The notes below the pieces were generated by a model, which did not search any database, was not told where the DNA came from, and saw nothing but the letters and a program-made list of their open reading frames with translations. A program made the translations under genes and the position numbers. A DNA stretch of 64,000 nt, from assembly GCA_964022115.1 (NCBI GenBank), contig CAXIBC010000002.1, positions 31,938 to 95,937 of the forward strand. Reading direction: 5' to 3'. Origin of the DNA: Oleispira sp964022115. GTDB lineage: Bacteria > Pseudomonadota > Gammaproteobacteria > Pseudomonadales > Oceanobacteraceae. Shown here piece after piece: positions 1 to 7,962 of this stretch (within the stretch, counting starts at the first letter, position 1; each line of letters begins with the position of its first letter).

Positions 1-69
1 TTACGTATGGCGCTAGAGTTTGATCCTCGTATGGCAGGCAAAATGCCATCGACTAAAGGTGTGTTATAA
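1..69 (+). CDS. hisB: Imidazoleglycerol-phosphate dehydratase, C-terminal end only
   Basis: An open frame enters from the left edge and ends at a TAA at 67-69. The last 23 residues finish with PSTKGVL, the typical HisB C-terminus (family knowledge). HisB dehydrates imidazole glycerol phosphate in histidine synthesis. The stop lies 5 bases before the hisH ATG, so both are probably co-transcribed. The bulk of the gene, including the metal-binding histidines, lies outside the window, so only the tail can be judged. Confidence 0.8.
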   Translation, partial: LRMALEFDPRMAGKMPSTKGVL

Positions 70-74
70 GAGCC

Positions 75-752
75 ATGGCAATGGATAAAGTAATTAGTAG
101 AACTTGTGCGGTAATCGATTACGGTATGGGTAACTTGCATAGCGCTCATGGTGCTCTGCAAAAGGTTGCTCCTGATAGTAATATCTTGGTGACCTCAGAT
201 CCTGCTCAGATATTAGCCGCCGATCATGTGGTATTACCCGGGGTTGGCGCTATTCGTGATTGCATGGGTGAGATTCAACGCCAAGAGATTGATCAAGTGG
301 TCGCAGAAGTGGCTAAATCTAAGCCTTTATTAGGCATCTGTGTGGGTTTACAGGCCATGATGACACGTTCTGAAGAGAATGCTGGTATCGACTGCATGAA
401 TCTCTTTTCTGGCCAAGTTCGTTACTTTGGTGACAACCTTTTAGGTGATGAGCTGAAAGACGGAACCTGTGGGCGCTTGAAAGTTCCTCACATGGGCTGG
501 AATCAGGTTGAGCAGGTTGCTCACCCGTTATGGCACGATATTAAAGATCAGAGCCGTTTCTATTTTGTGCACTCTTATTTTGTTAGCGCTGATGATCAGA
601 GCCAGGTTAAAGGTCGTGGTCATTATGGCAAGCCGTTTGCGGCCGCCATGGGGCAAGATAATGTCTTTGCGGTGCAGTTTCACCCAGAGAAGAGTCACAA
701 AAATGGCCTGCAGTTATTGCAGAACTTCCTAAGCTGGGATGGTCAGGCTTAA
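75..752 (+). CDS. hisH: Imidazole glycerol phosphate synthase, glutaminase subunit HisH
   Basis: This 225-residue class I glutamine amidotransferase supplies ammonia to HisF, which makes imidazole glycerol phosphate and AICAR from PRFAR in the cytoplasm. The nucleophile is Cys89 in LLGICVGLQAM. The other triad members are His203 and Glu205 in QFHPEKS. An N-terminal GMGNLHS stretch and the LPGVGA loop are also typical. There are two possible starts two codons apart (MAMDK or MDK); the first is taken because it sits just after hisB. Length is slightly above the usual 200-215. The gene belongs to a hisB-hisH-hisF run, but hisA, usually placed between hisH and hisF, is absent. Confidence 0.95.
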   Translation: MAMDKVISRTCAVIDYGMGNLHSAHGALQKVAPDSNILVTSDPAQILAADHVVLPGVGAIRDCMGEIQRQEIDQVVAEVAKSKPLLGICVGLQAMMTRSEENAGIDCMNLFSGQVRYFGDNLLGDELKDGTCGRLKVPHMGWNQVEQVAHPLWHDIKDQSRFYFVHSYFVSADDQSQVKGRGHYGKPFAAAMGQDNVFAVQFHPEKSHKNGLQLLQNFLSWDGQA

Positions 753-782
753 CTTGCCCTCTAGAGTATTTGGTAAATAGAT

Positions 783-1571
783 ATGGCATTAGCAAAACGA
801 ATTATCCCTTGTCTCGATGTAGACCAAGGGCGAGTAGTGAAAGGCGTAAACTTTGTTGGTATTCGTGATGCCGGCGACCCCGTTGAGGTAGCTAAGCGTT
901 ATGATGAGCAAGGTGCTGATGAGATTACCTTTTTAGATATTACCGCGACCCATGAAGCCCGCGGTACGACGGTAAAAATGGTGGAAGCCATTGCTGAGCA
1001 CGTCTTTATTCCACTGACAGTCGGTGGTGGTATTCGCGAAGTCGAAGATATTCGTCGTATGTTGAATGCGGGTGCCGATAAAGTATCAATCAATTCTGCG
1101 GCCGTGACCAACCCGGAGTTTGTCCGTGAAGCATCGCAGAAATTTGGTGCTCAATGCATCGTAGTGGCGATTGATGCTAAGCGTGTAGCGGGCTCAGGTG
1201 AACTTGGTGATGCGGATAATAAGTGGGAAATTTTTACCCACGGCGGTCGTAAGCCAACCGGTATTGATGCCGTTGAGTGGGCGATCAAGATGGCGGATTA
1301 TGGCGCCGGTGAAATATTATTAACCAGCATGGATCGTGATGGGGTGAAAACCGGTTTTGATCTTGGGGTGACTCGCGCCGTAAGCGATGCGGTGAATATC
1401 CCTGTTATTGCTTCTGGCGGAGTGGGTAACTTAGAGCATTTAGCCGAAGGGGTGACTCTTGGTCACGCTGATGCCGTTTTAGCGGCGAGTATATTTCATT
1501 TTGGCGAATATACCGTGCAACAAGCGAAGCAGCACATGAGTGCGGCGGGTATCGAGATGCGTTTAGACTAG
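783..1571 (+). CDS. hisF: Imidazole glycerol phosphate synthase, cyclase subunit HisF
   Basis: A 262-residue TIM barrel that closes the imidazole ring using ammonia delivered by HisH. The start RIIPCLDVDQGRVVKG is diagnostic of HisF and differs from HisA. The catalytic aspartates are visible as Asp12 (CLDVD) and Asp131 (VAIDAKRV). The phosphate-binding loops appear as VGGGIR and ASGGVG. It starts 30 bases after hisH and is followed by a strong terminator, so it ends the his unit. It reads as the housekeeping HisF rather than a lipopolysaccharide-type HisF2, because it directly follows hisB and hisH. Confidence 0.96.
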   Translation: MALAKRIIPCLDVDQGRVVKGVNFVGIRDAGDPVEVAKRYDEQGADEITFLDITATHEARGTTVKMVEAIAEHVFIPLTVGGGIREVEDIRRMLNAGADKVSINSAAVTNPEFVREASQKFGAQCIVVAIDAKRVAGSGELGDADNKWEIFTHGGRKPTGIDAVEWAIKMADYGAGEILLTSMDRDGVKTGFDLGVTRAVSDAVNIPVIASGGVGNLEHLAEGVTLGHADAVLAASIFHFGEYTVQQAKQHMSAAGIEMRLD

Positions 1572-1601
1572 CAGCTTATAAAACACTATCCCCATTACAT
1601 T

Positions 1602-1638
1602 AAAGCCCTACTGGTCAATGACCTGTAGGGCTTTTTTT
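1602..1638 (+). terminator. Rho-independent terminator after hisF
   Basis: A 10-bp stem AAAGCCCTAC pairs with GTAGGGCTTT, extended inward by GGTC/GACC past a T-T mismatch, with an AAT loop and a run of seven T. It lies between hisF and the convergent pilY1 and could act on both strands because of the flanking A and T runs. Confidence 0.9.
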
Positions 1639-1661
1639 ATCCCTCGGTTTAGGGTTGGAGT

Positions 1662-4600
1662 TTAATTCTCTCGCCAGAAAGTCTTCTTCAATAAAGCGCA
1701 GCGTGATATACCTTCACCAATGCTTTCCGTGCCACTGAGAACAATCGCGCCCGCCGTTTCGCATTTATCGGTAGGCTCTTGATTACAGCTTTCGTGACTT
1801 GGATTTTCTGCACAAAACTCTTTATCACCCGTAGTCGTGGTTAAAAAAACCTCCGGTGGTGGTGGTGGTACTTCAGGTTCAAAAATTGTCGGTGGCAGTA
1901 CTTCTGGTGGCTCTTTTGGGTTTTTCGGTAGCTTGATCTGATAACCTCTACCTATGCCAGCCCCGCCATTACACTGGCCAGGACTAGTTGCTTCAGACGC
2001 TGGCTCGAAGGTAGTAAAATAAACCGAATCATTGGTTGTTAGCGCTTTAGCTAATACCTTTTCGCTTTGCCCCTCAAGTAACATCTTCCACCCTCTATGT
2101 ATTTCTTGATCAGAGGATTCAGTGCCAATGGTGGCTAATAACTTAGGTGTCACAGTGGTATAGCTTTCTGGTGAAGCGGTAATATTATAATCCTTAATAA
2201 TATAAAACGAATCCGCTGGGGTATTCTCTAGTGGGTGCGCCCGATAGCCAGAGCCGATTGAAAGGGTTAAATGGGCTTGTCCCTTTTGGGCTTGGTAAGA
2301 AATACTTGGAGAGTAATAGAACCTCTGGTAATTGCTGCTTGGATCACCATTAGCATCAAAAATCACACCCGCTTGGGCAAAATCATTAGCCCCTGTGGTC
2401 GACTTATTGATATCAATGCGCCAGATTTTTCCACCCACATCACTGGCATATAAGTAATCGCTGATTTGGTCACCATTAAAATCAACGGTGCGTATATCCG
2501 CTACAAAGCTGCTTTCCATGTCTGCGATGTTGAGATCGGCATCGCGATTACTCGCTTGCCAAAGCAGTTCACCGGTCAGGGCATCGACCATGTAGATAGA
2601 GTTGCCACTATTATGCGCTGCAAAGCTTGTCCGTTCATCTTCGATTGGGTCGTAACCACCACCAAAAAATAGCACGATTTTTTCAGCACCTCGCCAAGGT
2701 ACTTTTGCTAATGTCATGGCCGACCAGGTTTGACCTAGGTTACTAAAGGCGCCGCTATTACCGGTTATTTGCCAAGCAAACTTAGGCTGCTTAGGGTCGG
2801 AAACATCAAGGGCATAATAATTTCGTCCACCCCTGCGCATCCCCACATAGAGGAACACTTTTTCATCTGCGTCTACGATGGCGTCTTGATTTTTATCTTG
2901 GTGCCAATAAGTGATAGGGCCATCTAGGCCGTATACTTTATCCGCTACAGTAGCGCCATTTTTATAGGCGGCCAAATTGGGTAATAGCTCCTTAGGGATA
3001 TAAGAAAAGTAATTTTCAAAATTATTCTTATCCGCTTTAAAAGCATGTAAAAATCCACTATTGGTGGCAACAAATACGGCACTATCATGGATGATTTTGC
3101 CACTGCTATCTTTTTCAGACTTATAGTTGATGACCACAGGGCGACTGTGCAAAGGGTCTTCCATTTCTCGCCTACTGGCGTTAGGGTCGAGTTCGTCGAC
3201 GCGGTTACCCCAGTTAATAACGGCTTCGTGCTCAGCACTCGTACTATCACTAGGGATACCTAGCATATCTTTACTGATGCTAGTGGTGGTTAAAGTATCC
3301 GTTAACGGAGCGTCTGTAGTGCTGGCTAAATGAGTAAAGATTTTATCTTTAGCAATTAATAAACTCGCCGCGCCACCTAAGGTTATCTTTTCCCCATCCC
3401 TGATCGCAGGGTCGGTCCAATAACTTCTTGAACTCGGATCAAATAGACCATCACTATTGACGGCTTTATCGCCTTTGGAGTCGCGAATGGTGCCATCACC
3501 GGATAGGCGGTAAGACTTTAAATTGCCTCTCCATTTAGCACTTCCACTAGGTTCGAACATGGCGTAATAGAGCTCATCTAGATGCTCTAAACTATTATAT
3601 GAGTTGGCGGAAATTGCTGGTGCGACAAAGGTCGCTGGGGTATCTGCTACGCTGCCGACTGTGGCTTCTAGTGCTTTAACTAGGGTTTCGTAACTATCCG
3701 CGGCTAGGTATTTTCCTGCGCCATGCTTGGCAATGGATTTCATCAGCTTTTCACCGGCGACTGAATCAGGGTCTGTATCATCGAGAAAGCCCCCGACCAC
3801 ATGGGTACGAATGCGCTGAATGCCCGGCAGGTCTGGATTTTGATCATAGTTGAATAAATAATAAGCGAGCTCATCGGCGCAGCCACCATTACCACTACAG
3901 TCTTTTGATAATTGTAATTCGGCATCCGGGTCATTAGGGAAATCGATATTTTTGATCAGATCTCTAATCGCCGCATTGCTACTTTCGTCAACGGAAGGCG
4001 CGCCATCGGTGAAGAGAATGATACTGCTATCAGACTGACACGAATTGGTGATAGGGGATTTATAATAGCTGCTACCCGCAGACGTTCTGGAAGGGTCTAC
4101 CGAGGGGGTAGGAATACTTTTTAATTCTGACGTCGGCCCTTCAACCATGCCGTGAGTTGAATTACGCTGGAGTACAACGTCATCATTTTCTTTAACCACA
4201 GAGCGGCTATCACGACCAAACCCTACTGCTTGGCCTTTAAGGTACATAGCCGCTTCATAATAGGTTTCGCTTAATGGCGTACCACCCCAAGCAAAATAAG
4301 AGTCAACTTGAGTGACGATCTGGCTGCGAATATTTTCAATATTATCGACCGCAACATCAACAAAGCCGCCCTCATTATTGGAGCTAAAACGCATAAGCCC
4401 AATTCGAATACCATTAATGGTATTGATGACATGCTTTACCGCATCTTGTGTTAGCGATATTCGCGTTGCTCGTTCCCCAGAATTGCTCGAGTCACCTAAG
4501 GTTCTTTGGTAATTTAAATAATTACCACTGAATATTCTGCGTATAGGATTTCGCCAGAGTCTTGAATACATCCGTCGATTAAGGTTTCTATAAGATACAT

Positions 4601-5132
4601 AGGCGTAATTACTTTGCCTAGGGTTAACATAGTAGTTACTGGGGTGATAACCGGCATCCGATTCGCACTCGACCCATGCATTAGTTTGGATAGTTCCAAG
4701 ACCTAAACCTGTGCCAGAGCTAGGCGTCTCCCAAACCTGCCTATTAGGGTCACGGCGTAGAAAGTTATCTCTAAGTGTTCCGTACTTTTCAACTCTTGCT
4801 TTTGCATTTTGGCAAACCAAGGCATCGGGATGAAAGTACCTTTTTTTCGCTTCAGCGGTAAAGTCCTGTGAATTATCGCTGGTAGAATAATAATAAAGAT
4901 CGGGATCAAAACCATCTTGGGAGGGGTAGCGAACTTGGGGATCATAGGTAGGCGCCTCTTCCTCCCATTTAGACATACTACGGGAAGTATCAATGGCAAA
5001 AACCGTATTCTGGCGCACACCAATGGCTTTACCTTGGTATATTTCTACATCATCGGCTAAGGCTTGGCTGATATAAAATACTGAGAGTAAGCCGCTAACA
5101 ATAATGCGGTTGATAATAGTATTAGCGATCAC
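1662..5132 (-). CDS. pilY1: PilY1-type type IV pilus tip adhesin/assembly protein
   Basis: This 1156-residue protein has a signal peptide ending near ALA-DD (about residue 26). A von Willebrand A-like region follows, with a MIDAS-type DTSRS motif at residues 48-52. The C-terminal half is the PilY1 beta-propeller, recognised by MRRGGRNYYALDVSDP. Inside it, near residue 744, lies an EF-hand-like loop DKNQDAIVDADE matching a calcium site. The length is close to Pseudomonas PilY1. The C-terminus is unusual: a proline run is followed by a cysteine-rich tail with about four Cys. In known systems PilY1 sits at the pilus tip and controls extension, adhesion and surface sensing. The start is a GTG overlapping the upstream gene by 4 bases, so translation is probably coupled. 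An RGD motif was not seen. Confidence 0.9.
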   Translation of the reverse strand: MIANTIINRIIVSGLLSVFYISQALADDVEIYQGKAIGVRQNTVFAIDTSRSMSKWEEEAPTYDPQVRYPSQDGFDPDLYYYSTSDNSQDFTAEAKKRYFHPDALVCQNAKARVEKYGTLRDNFLRRDPNRQVWETPSSGTGLGLGTIQTNAWVECESDAGYHPSNYYVNPRQSNYAYVSYRNLNRRMYSRLWRNPIRRIFSGNYLNYQRTLGDSSNSGERATRISLTQDAVKHVINTINGIRIGLMRFSSNNEGGFVDVAVDNIENIRSQIVTQVDSYFAWGGTPLSETYYEAAMYLKGQAVGFGRDSRSVVKENDDVVLQRNSTHGMVEGPTSELKSIPTPSVDPSRTSAGSSYYKSPITNSCQSDSSIILFTDGAPSVDESSNAAIRDLIKNIDFPNDPDAELQLSKDCSGNGGCADELAYYLFNYDQNPDLPGIQRIRTHVVGGFLDDTDPDSVAGEKLMKSIAKHGAGKYLAADSYETLVKALEATVGSVADTPATFVAPAISANSYNSLEHLDELYYAMFEPSGSAKWRGNLKSYRLSGDGTIRDSKGDKAVNSDGLFDPSSRSYWTDPAIRDGEKITLGGAASLLIAKDKIFTHLASTTDAPLTDTLTTTSISKDMLGIPSDSTSAEHEAVINWGNRVDELDPNASRREMEDPLHSRPVVINYKSEKDSSGKIIHDSAVFVATNSGFLHAFKADKNNFENYFSYIPKELLPNLAAYKNGATVADKVYGLDGPITYWHQDKNQDAIVDADEKVFLYVGMRRGGRNYYALDVSDPKQPKFAWQITGNSGAFSNLGQTWSAMTLAKVPWRGAEKIVLFFGGGYDPIEDERTSFAAHNSGNSIYMVDALTGELLWQASNRDADLNIADMESSFVADIRTVDFNGDQISDYLYASDVGGKIWRIDINKSTTGANDFAQAGVIFDANGDPSSNYQRFYYSPSISYQAQKGQAHLTLSIGSGYRAHPLENTPADSFYIIKDYNITASPESYTTVTPKLLATIGTESSDQEIHRGWKMLLEGQSEKVLAKALTTNDSVYFTTFEPASEATSPGQCNGGAGIGRGYQIKLPKNPKEPPEVLPPTIFEPEVPPPPPEVFLTTTTGDKEFCAENPSHESCNQEPTDKCETAGAIVLSGTESIGEGISRCALLKKTFWREN

Positions 5133-5491
5133 TGTAATAACCTCTTATCCAATTCACTTTCACCCCATTCGATATAGTTAATATTTCGTGAGTTTTTATA
5201 GTACTGCAGCTGAATACGCTCTGACCTTTTCTCTAGGGAGATTTCCAGTAACTCTTCAATCGCCGTTTTTTGACCCTTGACCAATAAAATCGTTTTTGGC
5301 GTGATATTTAGAATTGAGTCTGGGCAGCGAGAACATAAGGGGGTTTTTAGCGCACCATTAGCGCTATCAGAAAGGCTGCGTATCACCTTAATTTGTTTGG
5401 GGCTAGTGAGAATGTTGGCGGTTATCGATGCGCCATAGCTCAACCAAGGTGTTAAGCAGGTAATTATTAAGATTATTATTTTTTTTGTCAT
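5129..5491 (-). CDS. Unknown small exported protein between pilX and pilY1
   Basis: A 120-residue protein whose first ~20 residues form a signal peptide (lysines, hydrophobic stretch, SYGA). The mature part contains a single CxxC (CSRCPD) and then a charged C-terminal half. I do not recognise the family. It occupies the slot between pilX and pilY1, 5 bases after pilX and overlapping pilY1 by 4 bases, so it is almost certainly made with them. It is not PilY2, which follows pilY1 in Pseudomonas. A role as a periplasmic partner of PilX/PilY1 is inference from position only. Confidence 0.75.
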   Translation of the reverse strand: MTKKIIILIITCLTPWLSYGASITANILTSPKQIKVIRSLSDSANGALKTPLCSRCPDSILNITPKTILLVKGQKTAIEELLEISLEKRSERIQLQYYKNSRNINYIEWGESELDKRLLQ

Positions 5492-5496
5492 AGTAT

Positions 5497-6051
5497 TTAA
5501 TTCAATGCGTGAAGTGAGGGATTGAGCCCTGGAAAACTTAAGCCGGTTTGTTGGTTATTAAATTTATTTCTTATGGGGACAGACGCTCTAGAATTCAGGT
5601 TAAAGCGATAATTTATTCTTTGTCCAACTTCTTCACCAGAAGAAAGTGCGATATGGCCTGCAGGTGCCGGATTAGGAGTAGAAATATGAATCACGTTGGA
5701 GTCTAAATCGATATTGGCGTTCGCGGCATCAGATTCTAATTCAGCCGGTAAGTATTCTTTTTCACCATCTTGGTTGATTTGAAATGACCTTAATGGTCTT
5801 GCGAGTAAGTTATCTCCCGAGACAGAGTCATTAAAGGCCGTTAACCAAAATTCTTGATCACTTTGAGCGGCATTAAACAGTTGCTCTTGATGTTGGATAT
5901 TCGCAATAATTTTTGTTTGTAAGCCAGAACGCTGCAGGCTAGTTATTGAAATGATGGTAATTGCGGTTAATAGTACAAGGCTAATGGCCAAAGCTGAGCC
6001 CGATTGTGACTTTACAATTTTTCGCTTGCTGAAGGAGGACAGATGTTTCAT
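5497..6051 (-). CDS. PilX-like minor pilin
   Basis: About 184 residues from the ATG at 6051 (a TTG five codons upstream is the alternative; neither has a clear ribosome site). The N-terminus has a basic stretch, then SGSALAISLVLLTAITIIS, a PilX-type hydrophobic helix lacking the Glu at +5 of major pilins. The segment following the helix ends with an AAQSDQEFW stretch, like the PilX AAESALR region. PilX proteins are minor pilins that prime type IV pilus assembly with PilV, PilW and PilY1. Here fimT, fimU, pilV and pilW are absent, leaving a reduced pilX-orf-pilY1 cluster. Confidence 0.8.
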   Translation of the reverse strand: MKHLSSFSKRKIVKSQSGSALAISLVLLTAITIISITSLQRSGLQTKIIANIQHQEQLFNAAQSDQEFWLTAFNDSVSGDNLLARPLRSFQINQDGEKEYLPAELESDAANANIDLDSNVIHISTPNPAPAGHIALSSGEEVGQRINYRFNLNSRASVPIRNKFNNQQTGLSFPGLNPSLHALN

Positions 6052-6103
6052 ATAAGCATTTTGCAACTTTAGTATGACAATAGGATGACATACTAAAGGT
6101 TAG

Positions 6104-6134
6104 GTAACTTTCTTAAAGTAACTTAATGTAACTT
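6104..6134. repeat. Three GTAACTT repeats upstream of the pilX cluster
   Basis: The heptamer GTAACTT occurs at 6104-6110, 6118-6124 and 6128-6134 (spacing 14 and 10), within 85 bases upstream of pilX. The spacing near helical turns suggests a regulator-binding region, but no known binding protein matches. Confidence 0.45.
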
Positions 6135-6252
6135 AGACCCTTTAAAGTGCAATAATGTGAGGCAGTTCATCATAACAACTCATTGTACCGATGTTATTGA
6201 TAACAAGGTTTTTTTATTAGGCCGCTATTCGCTAACCCAATGCTGGATTATT

Positions 6253-7053
6253 TTAGGATAATAACCTTAGGGTATCCTCTGTACTGGCATTAGCTTGGCT
6301 TTGAAGCGCTAATTGTGCTTGTTGTTTAATGCGTTCAATAACCATCTGGCTGACAAGTTTGGCAATATCGGCATCTTCTATTCGGCTGCGCGCACCTTGG
6401 CTATTTTCTTCTTCATTGCTTAAGCGTTCAATGCTGGTATCTATATTATTATTGATAGCACCAAGCTCTGAGCGCCGTACGCTAACAACTTGCTGCAAAG
6501 ACTCTAGCTCAGTGAGGTTGACCTCTGCTGTTTGAGTAGAAAAATCGAGCTGCTTTAAGCCTTGCTGAATTGGCTCAGCGGTCGTATTCGGCGCAAGGCT
6601 GATGACTTCTGTCGCTTTATCCCCTAGTTGAAAGTTCAACTCACGGCTGCTGCTAGACTGTTGGAAGAGCGGCTTATCATTGAAGGCAGATTGCTCGATG
6701 ATTTGATTGATTTGTTGTGTGATTTGGCCAGCTTCTAGCTTGAGTATGTCGCGGTCTGCGTCGTTGAGTATGCCGTTACCTTGCTGAATGGCCAGTTCTT
6801 GTAAACGCTGCATACCCATGGCAATTCCTGCTAGCGCTCCTTGCTCAGTTTCAATTAAGGATTTTGCCTCAAGACCATTGCGCTGAGCTTGCTGTATAGC
6901 AGAAATTTGGCTAGAAAAACGGCTTGTGATGGCAAGCCCGGCGGCGTCATCAGCGGCACTATTAATGCGTTTGCCACTACTTATCTGGCTAGACGTTTTA
7001 TTCAGGGTTTGGCTGTGGTCGATAATATTATTGTGGGTATTAATAGAAGTCAT
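6253..7053 (-). CDS. Minimal flagellin, orphan copy
   Basis: A 266-residue flagellin. The N-terminal D0/D1 helices are recognisable (SSGKRINSAADDAAGLAI), followed by MQRLQELAIQQGNG. The C-terminal D1/D0 region has SRIEDADIAKLVSQMV and QALQSQANAS-type helix residues. The variable D2/D3 outer domains are essentially missing. The start MTSINTHNN is typical. No other flagellar structural genes, chaperone fliS or cap fliD lie nearby; it follows yibQ by 77 bases on the same strand. It may be a secondary filament subunit. It ends ...TLRLLS rather than the usual QVLSLL. Confidence 0.92.
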   Translation of the reverse strand: MTSINTHNNIIDHSQTLNKTSSQISSGKRINSAADDAAGLAITSRFSSQISAIQQAQRNGLEAKSLIETEQGALAGIAMGMQRLQELAIQQGNGILNDADRDILKLEAGQITQQINQIIEQSAFNDKPLFQQSSSSRELNFQLGDKATEVISLAPNTTAEPIQQGLKQLDFSTQTAEVNLTELESLQQVVSVRRSELGAINNNIDTSIERLSNEEENSQGARSRIEDADIAKLVSQMVIERIKQQAQLALQSQANASTEDTLRLLS

Positions 7054-7130
7054 GTAAGCAGTCTCTAGCTCAACCAGTGCCTACCATAGTATCGTATTAG
7101 AGTAATTTTTATACTGACTAGTCTTATAAG

Positions 7131-7949
7131 TCATATAGAAGTCGGATCATTTTTAGGGCGTAAAATATAGCGATTAATTCGCTCATGGGGTATTTGTTTA
7201 GGCTGCTCAAACCCTTGCCAAGCATGTTGTAAAAATAACTTCGAAGCGGGCACGAGCTCAATATTTTGCGCCGCTAAGGTTGGTAATTGCTGTGCCAAAA
7301 AAGCATGAGATTCTGCATAGGGGTGGCCTATTATGACGGCGCGCCCAGTTTTATGAGCTATCTTTAATGCTTTATTCCACTGCTCTGTAAGCGCCGCTTG
7401 ACTCTTATCGTTATCTAAAAAGATATGGCGACGTAAGGCCGGCAAGTGATGCTTGAGCGCTTGCTGGTAAGCTACGGAATGGGGGGAGGTGAGGCTATCG
7501 ATAAAATAGAGCTGTTTATCTTGTAAGGTTTCCATTACCCACTGCATGGCTTGTTTATCTTGGGTTAAGGCACTCCCCATATGATTATTAATGCCTTGAA
7601 TATGAGGGATAGAAGCGATGGCGTGACTGAGGGTTTGCTGAAATTCAATTTTCGATAGTCCTTGAGTCAATGCCCCTGGGCCAAGTGGGGCAGTGCTCGA
7701 ATTTTCCATCGGGGCGTGCAAGATGATTTCTTTTTGCCGTTGGTAGGCTTTTAATGCCAGCGTTTTCGCATAGGGAGTATGAGGCAAAAAAGCGAGGGTG
7801 AGTGGCCCTTCTAGCTCAACCATGGCATTGCCTAATGAATAGTTATTACCGATATCGTCGATGATAATAACCAGTTGGGCACTCTGGGCTTGAGGTAGAT
7901 GACTCAGGCCTAGAGTAAAGATAATGAGCAATAAAAAGTGGTTCATCAT
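7131..7949 (-). CDS. yibQ: Divergent polysaccharide deacetylase family protein (YibQ-like)
   Basis: A 272-residue secreted protein with a signal peptide (MMNHFLLLIIFTLGLSHLPQAQSA). The mature start LVIIIDDIGNN carries the double aspartate typical of this deacetylase-fold family. NNHMGS and DSLTSP motifs follow. The reaction is not established; a role in periplasmic cell-envelope or peptidoglycan metabolism is inferred from its fixed neighbours ctpA and envC. It starts 13 bases after ctpA, so it is probably the last core gene of gpmI-envC-ctpA-yibQ. Length is usual for the family. Confidence 0.88.
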   Translation of the reverse strand: MMNHFLLLIIFTLGLSHLPQAQSAQLVIIIDDIGNNYSLGNAMVELEGPLTLAFLPHTPYAKTLALKAYQRQKEIILHAPMENSSTAPLGPGALTQGLSKIEFQQTLSHAIASIPHIQGINNHMGSALTQDKQAMQWVMETLQDKQLYFIDSLTSPHSVAYQQALKHHLPALRRHIFLDNDKSQAALTEQWNKALKIAHKTGRAVIIGHPYAESHAFLAQQLPTLAAQNIELVPASKLFLQHAWQGFEQPKQIPHERINRYILRPKNDPTSI

Positions 7950-7962
7950 GCCGATATCAAAA

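Noticed and set aside
5129..5491. Naming the 120-residue gene pilY2
   Set aside because: PilY2 follows pilY1; this gene precedes it and shows no recognisable similarity.
7054..7080. A GG-N10-GC sigma54-like promoter just upstream of the flagellin
   Set aside because: The -12 part matches poorly and the transcript would start about 4 bases before the ATG, leaving no ribosome site.
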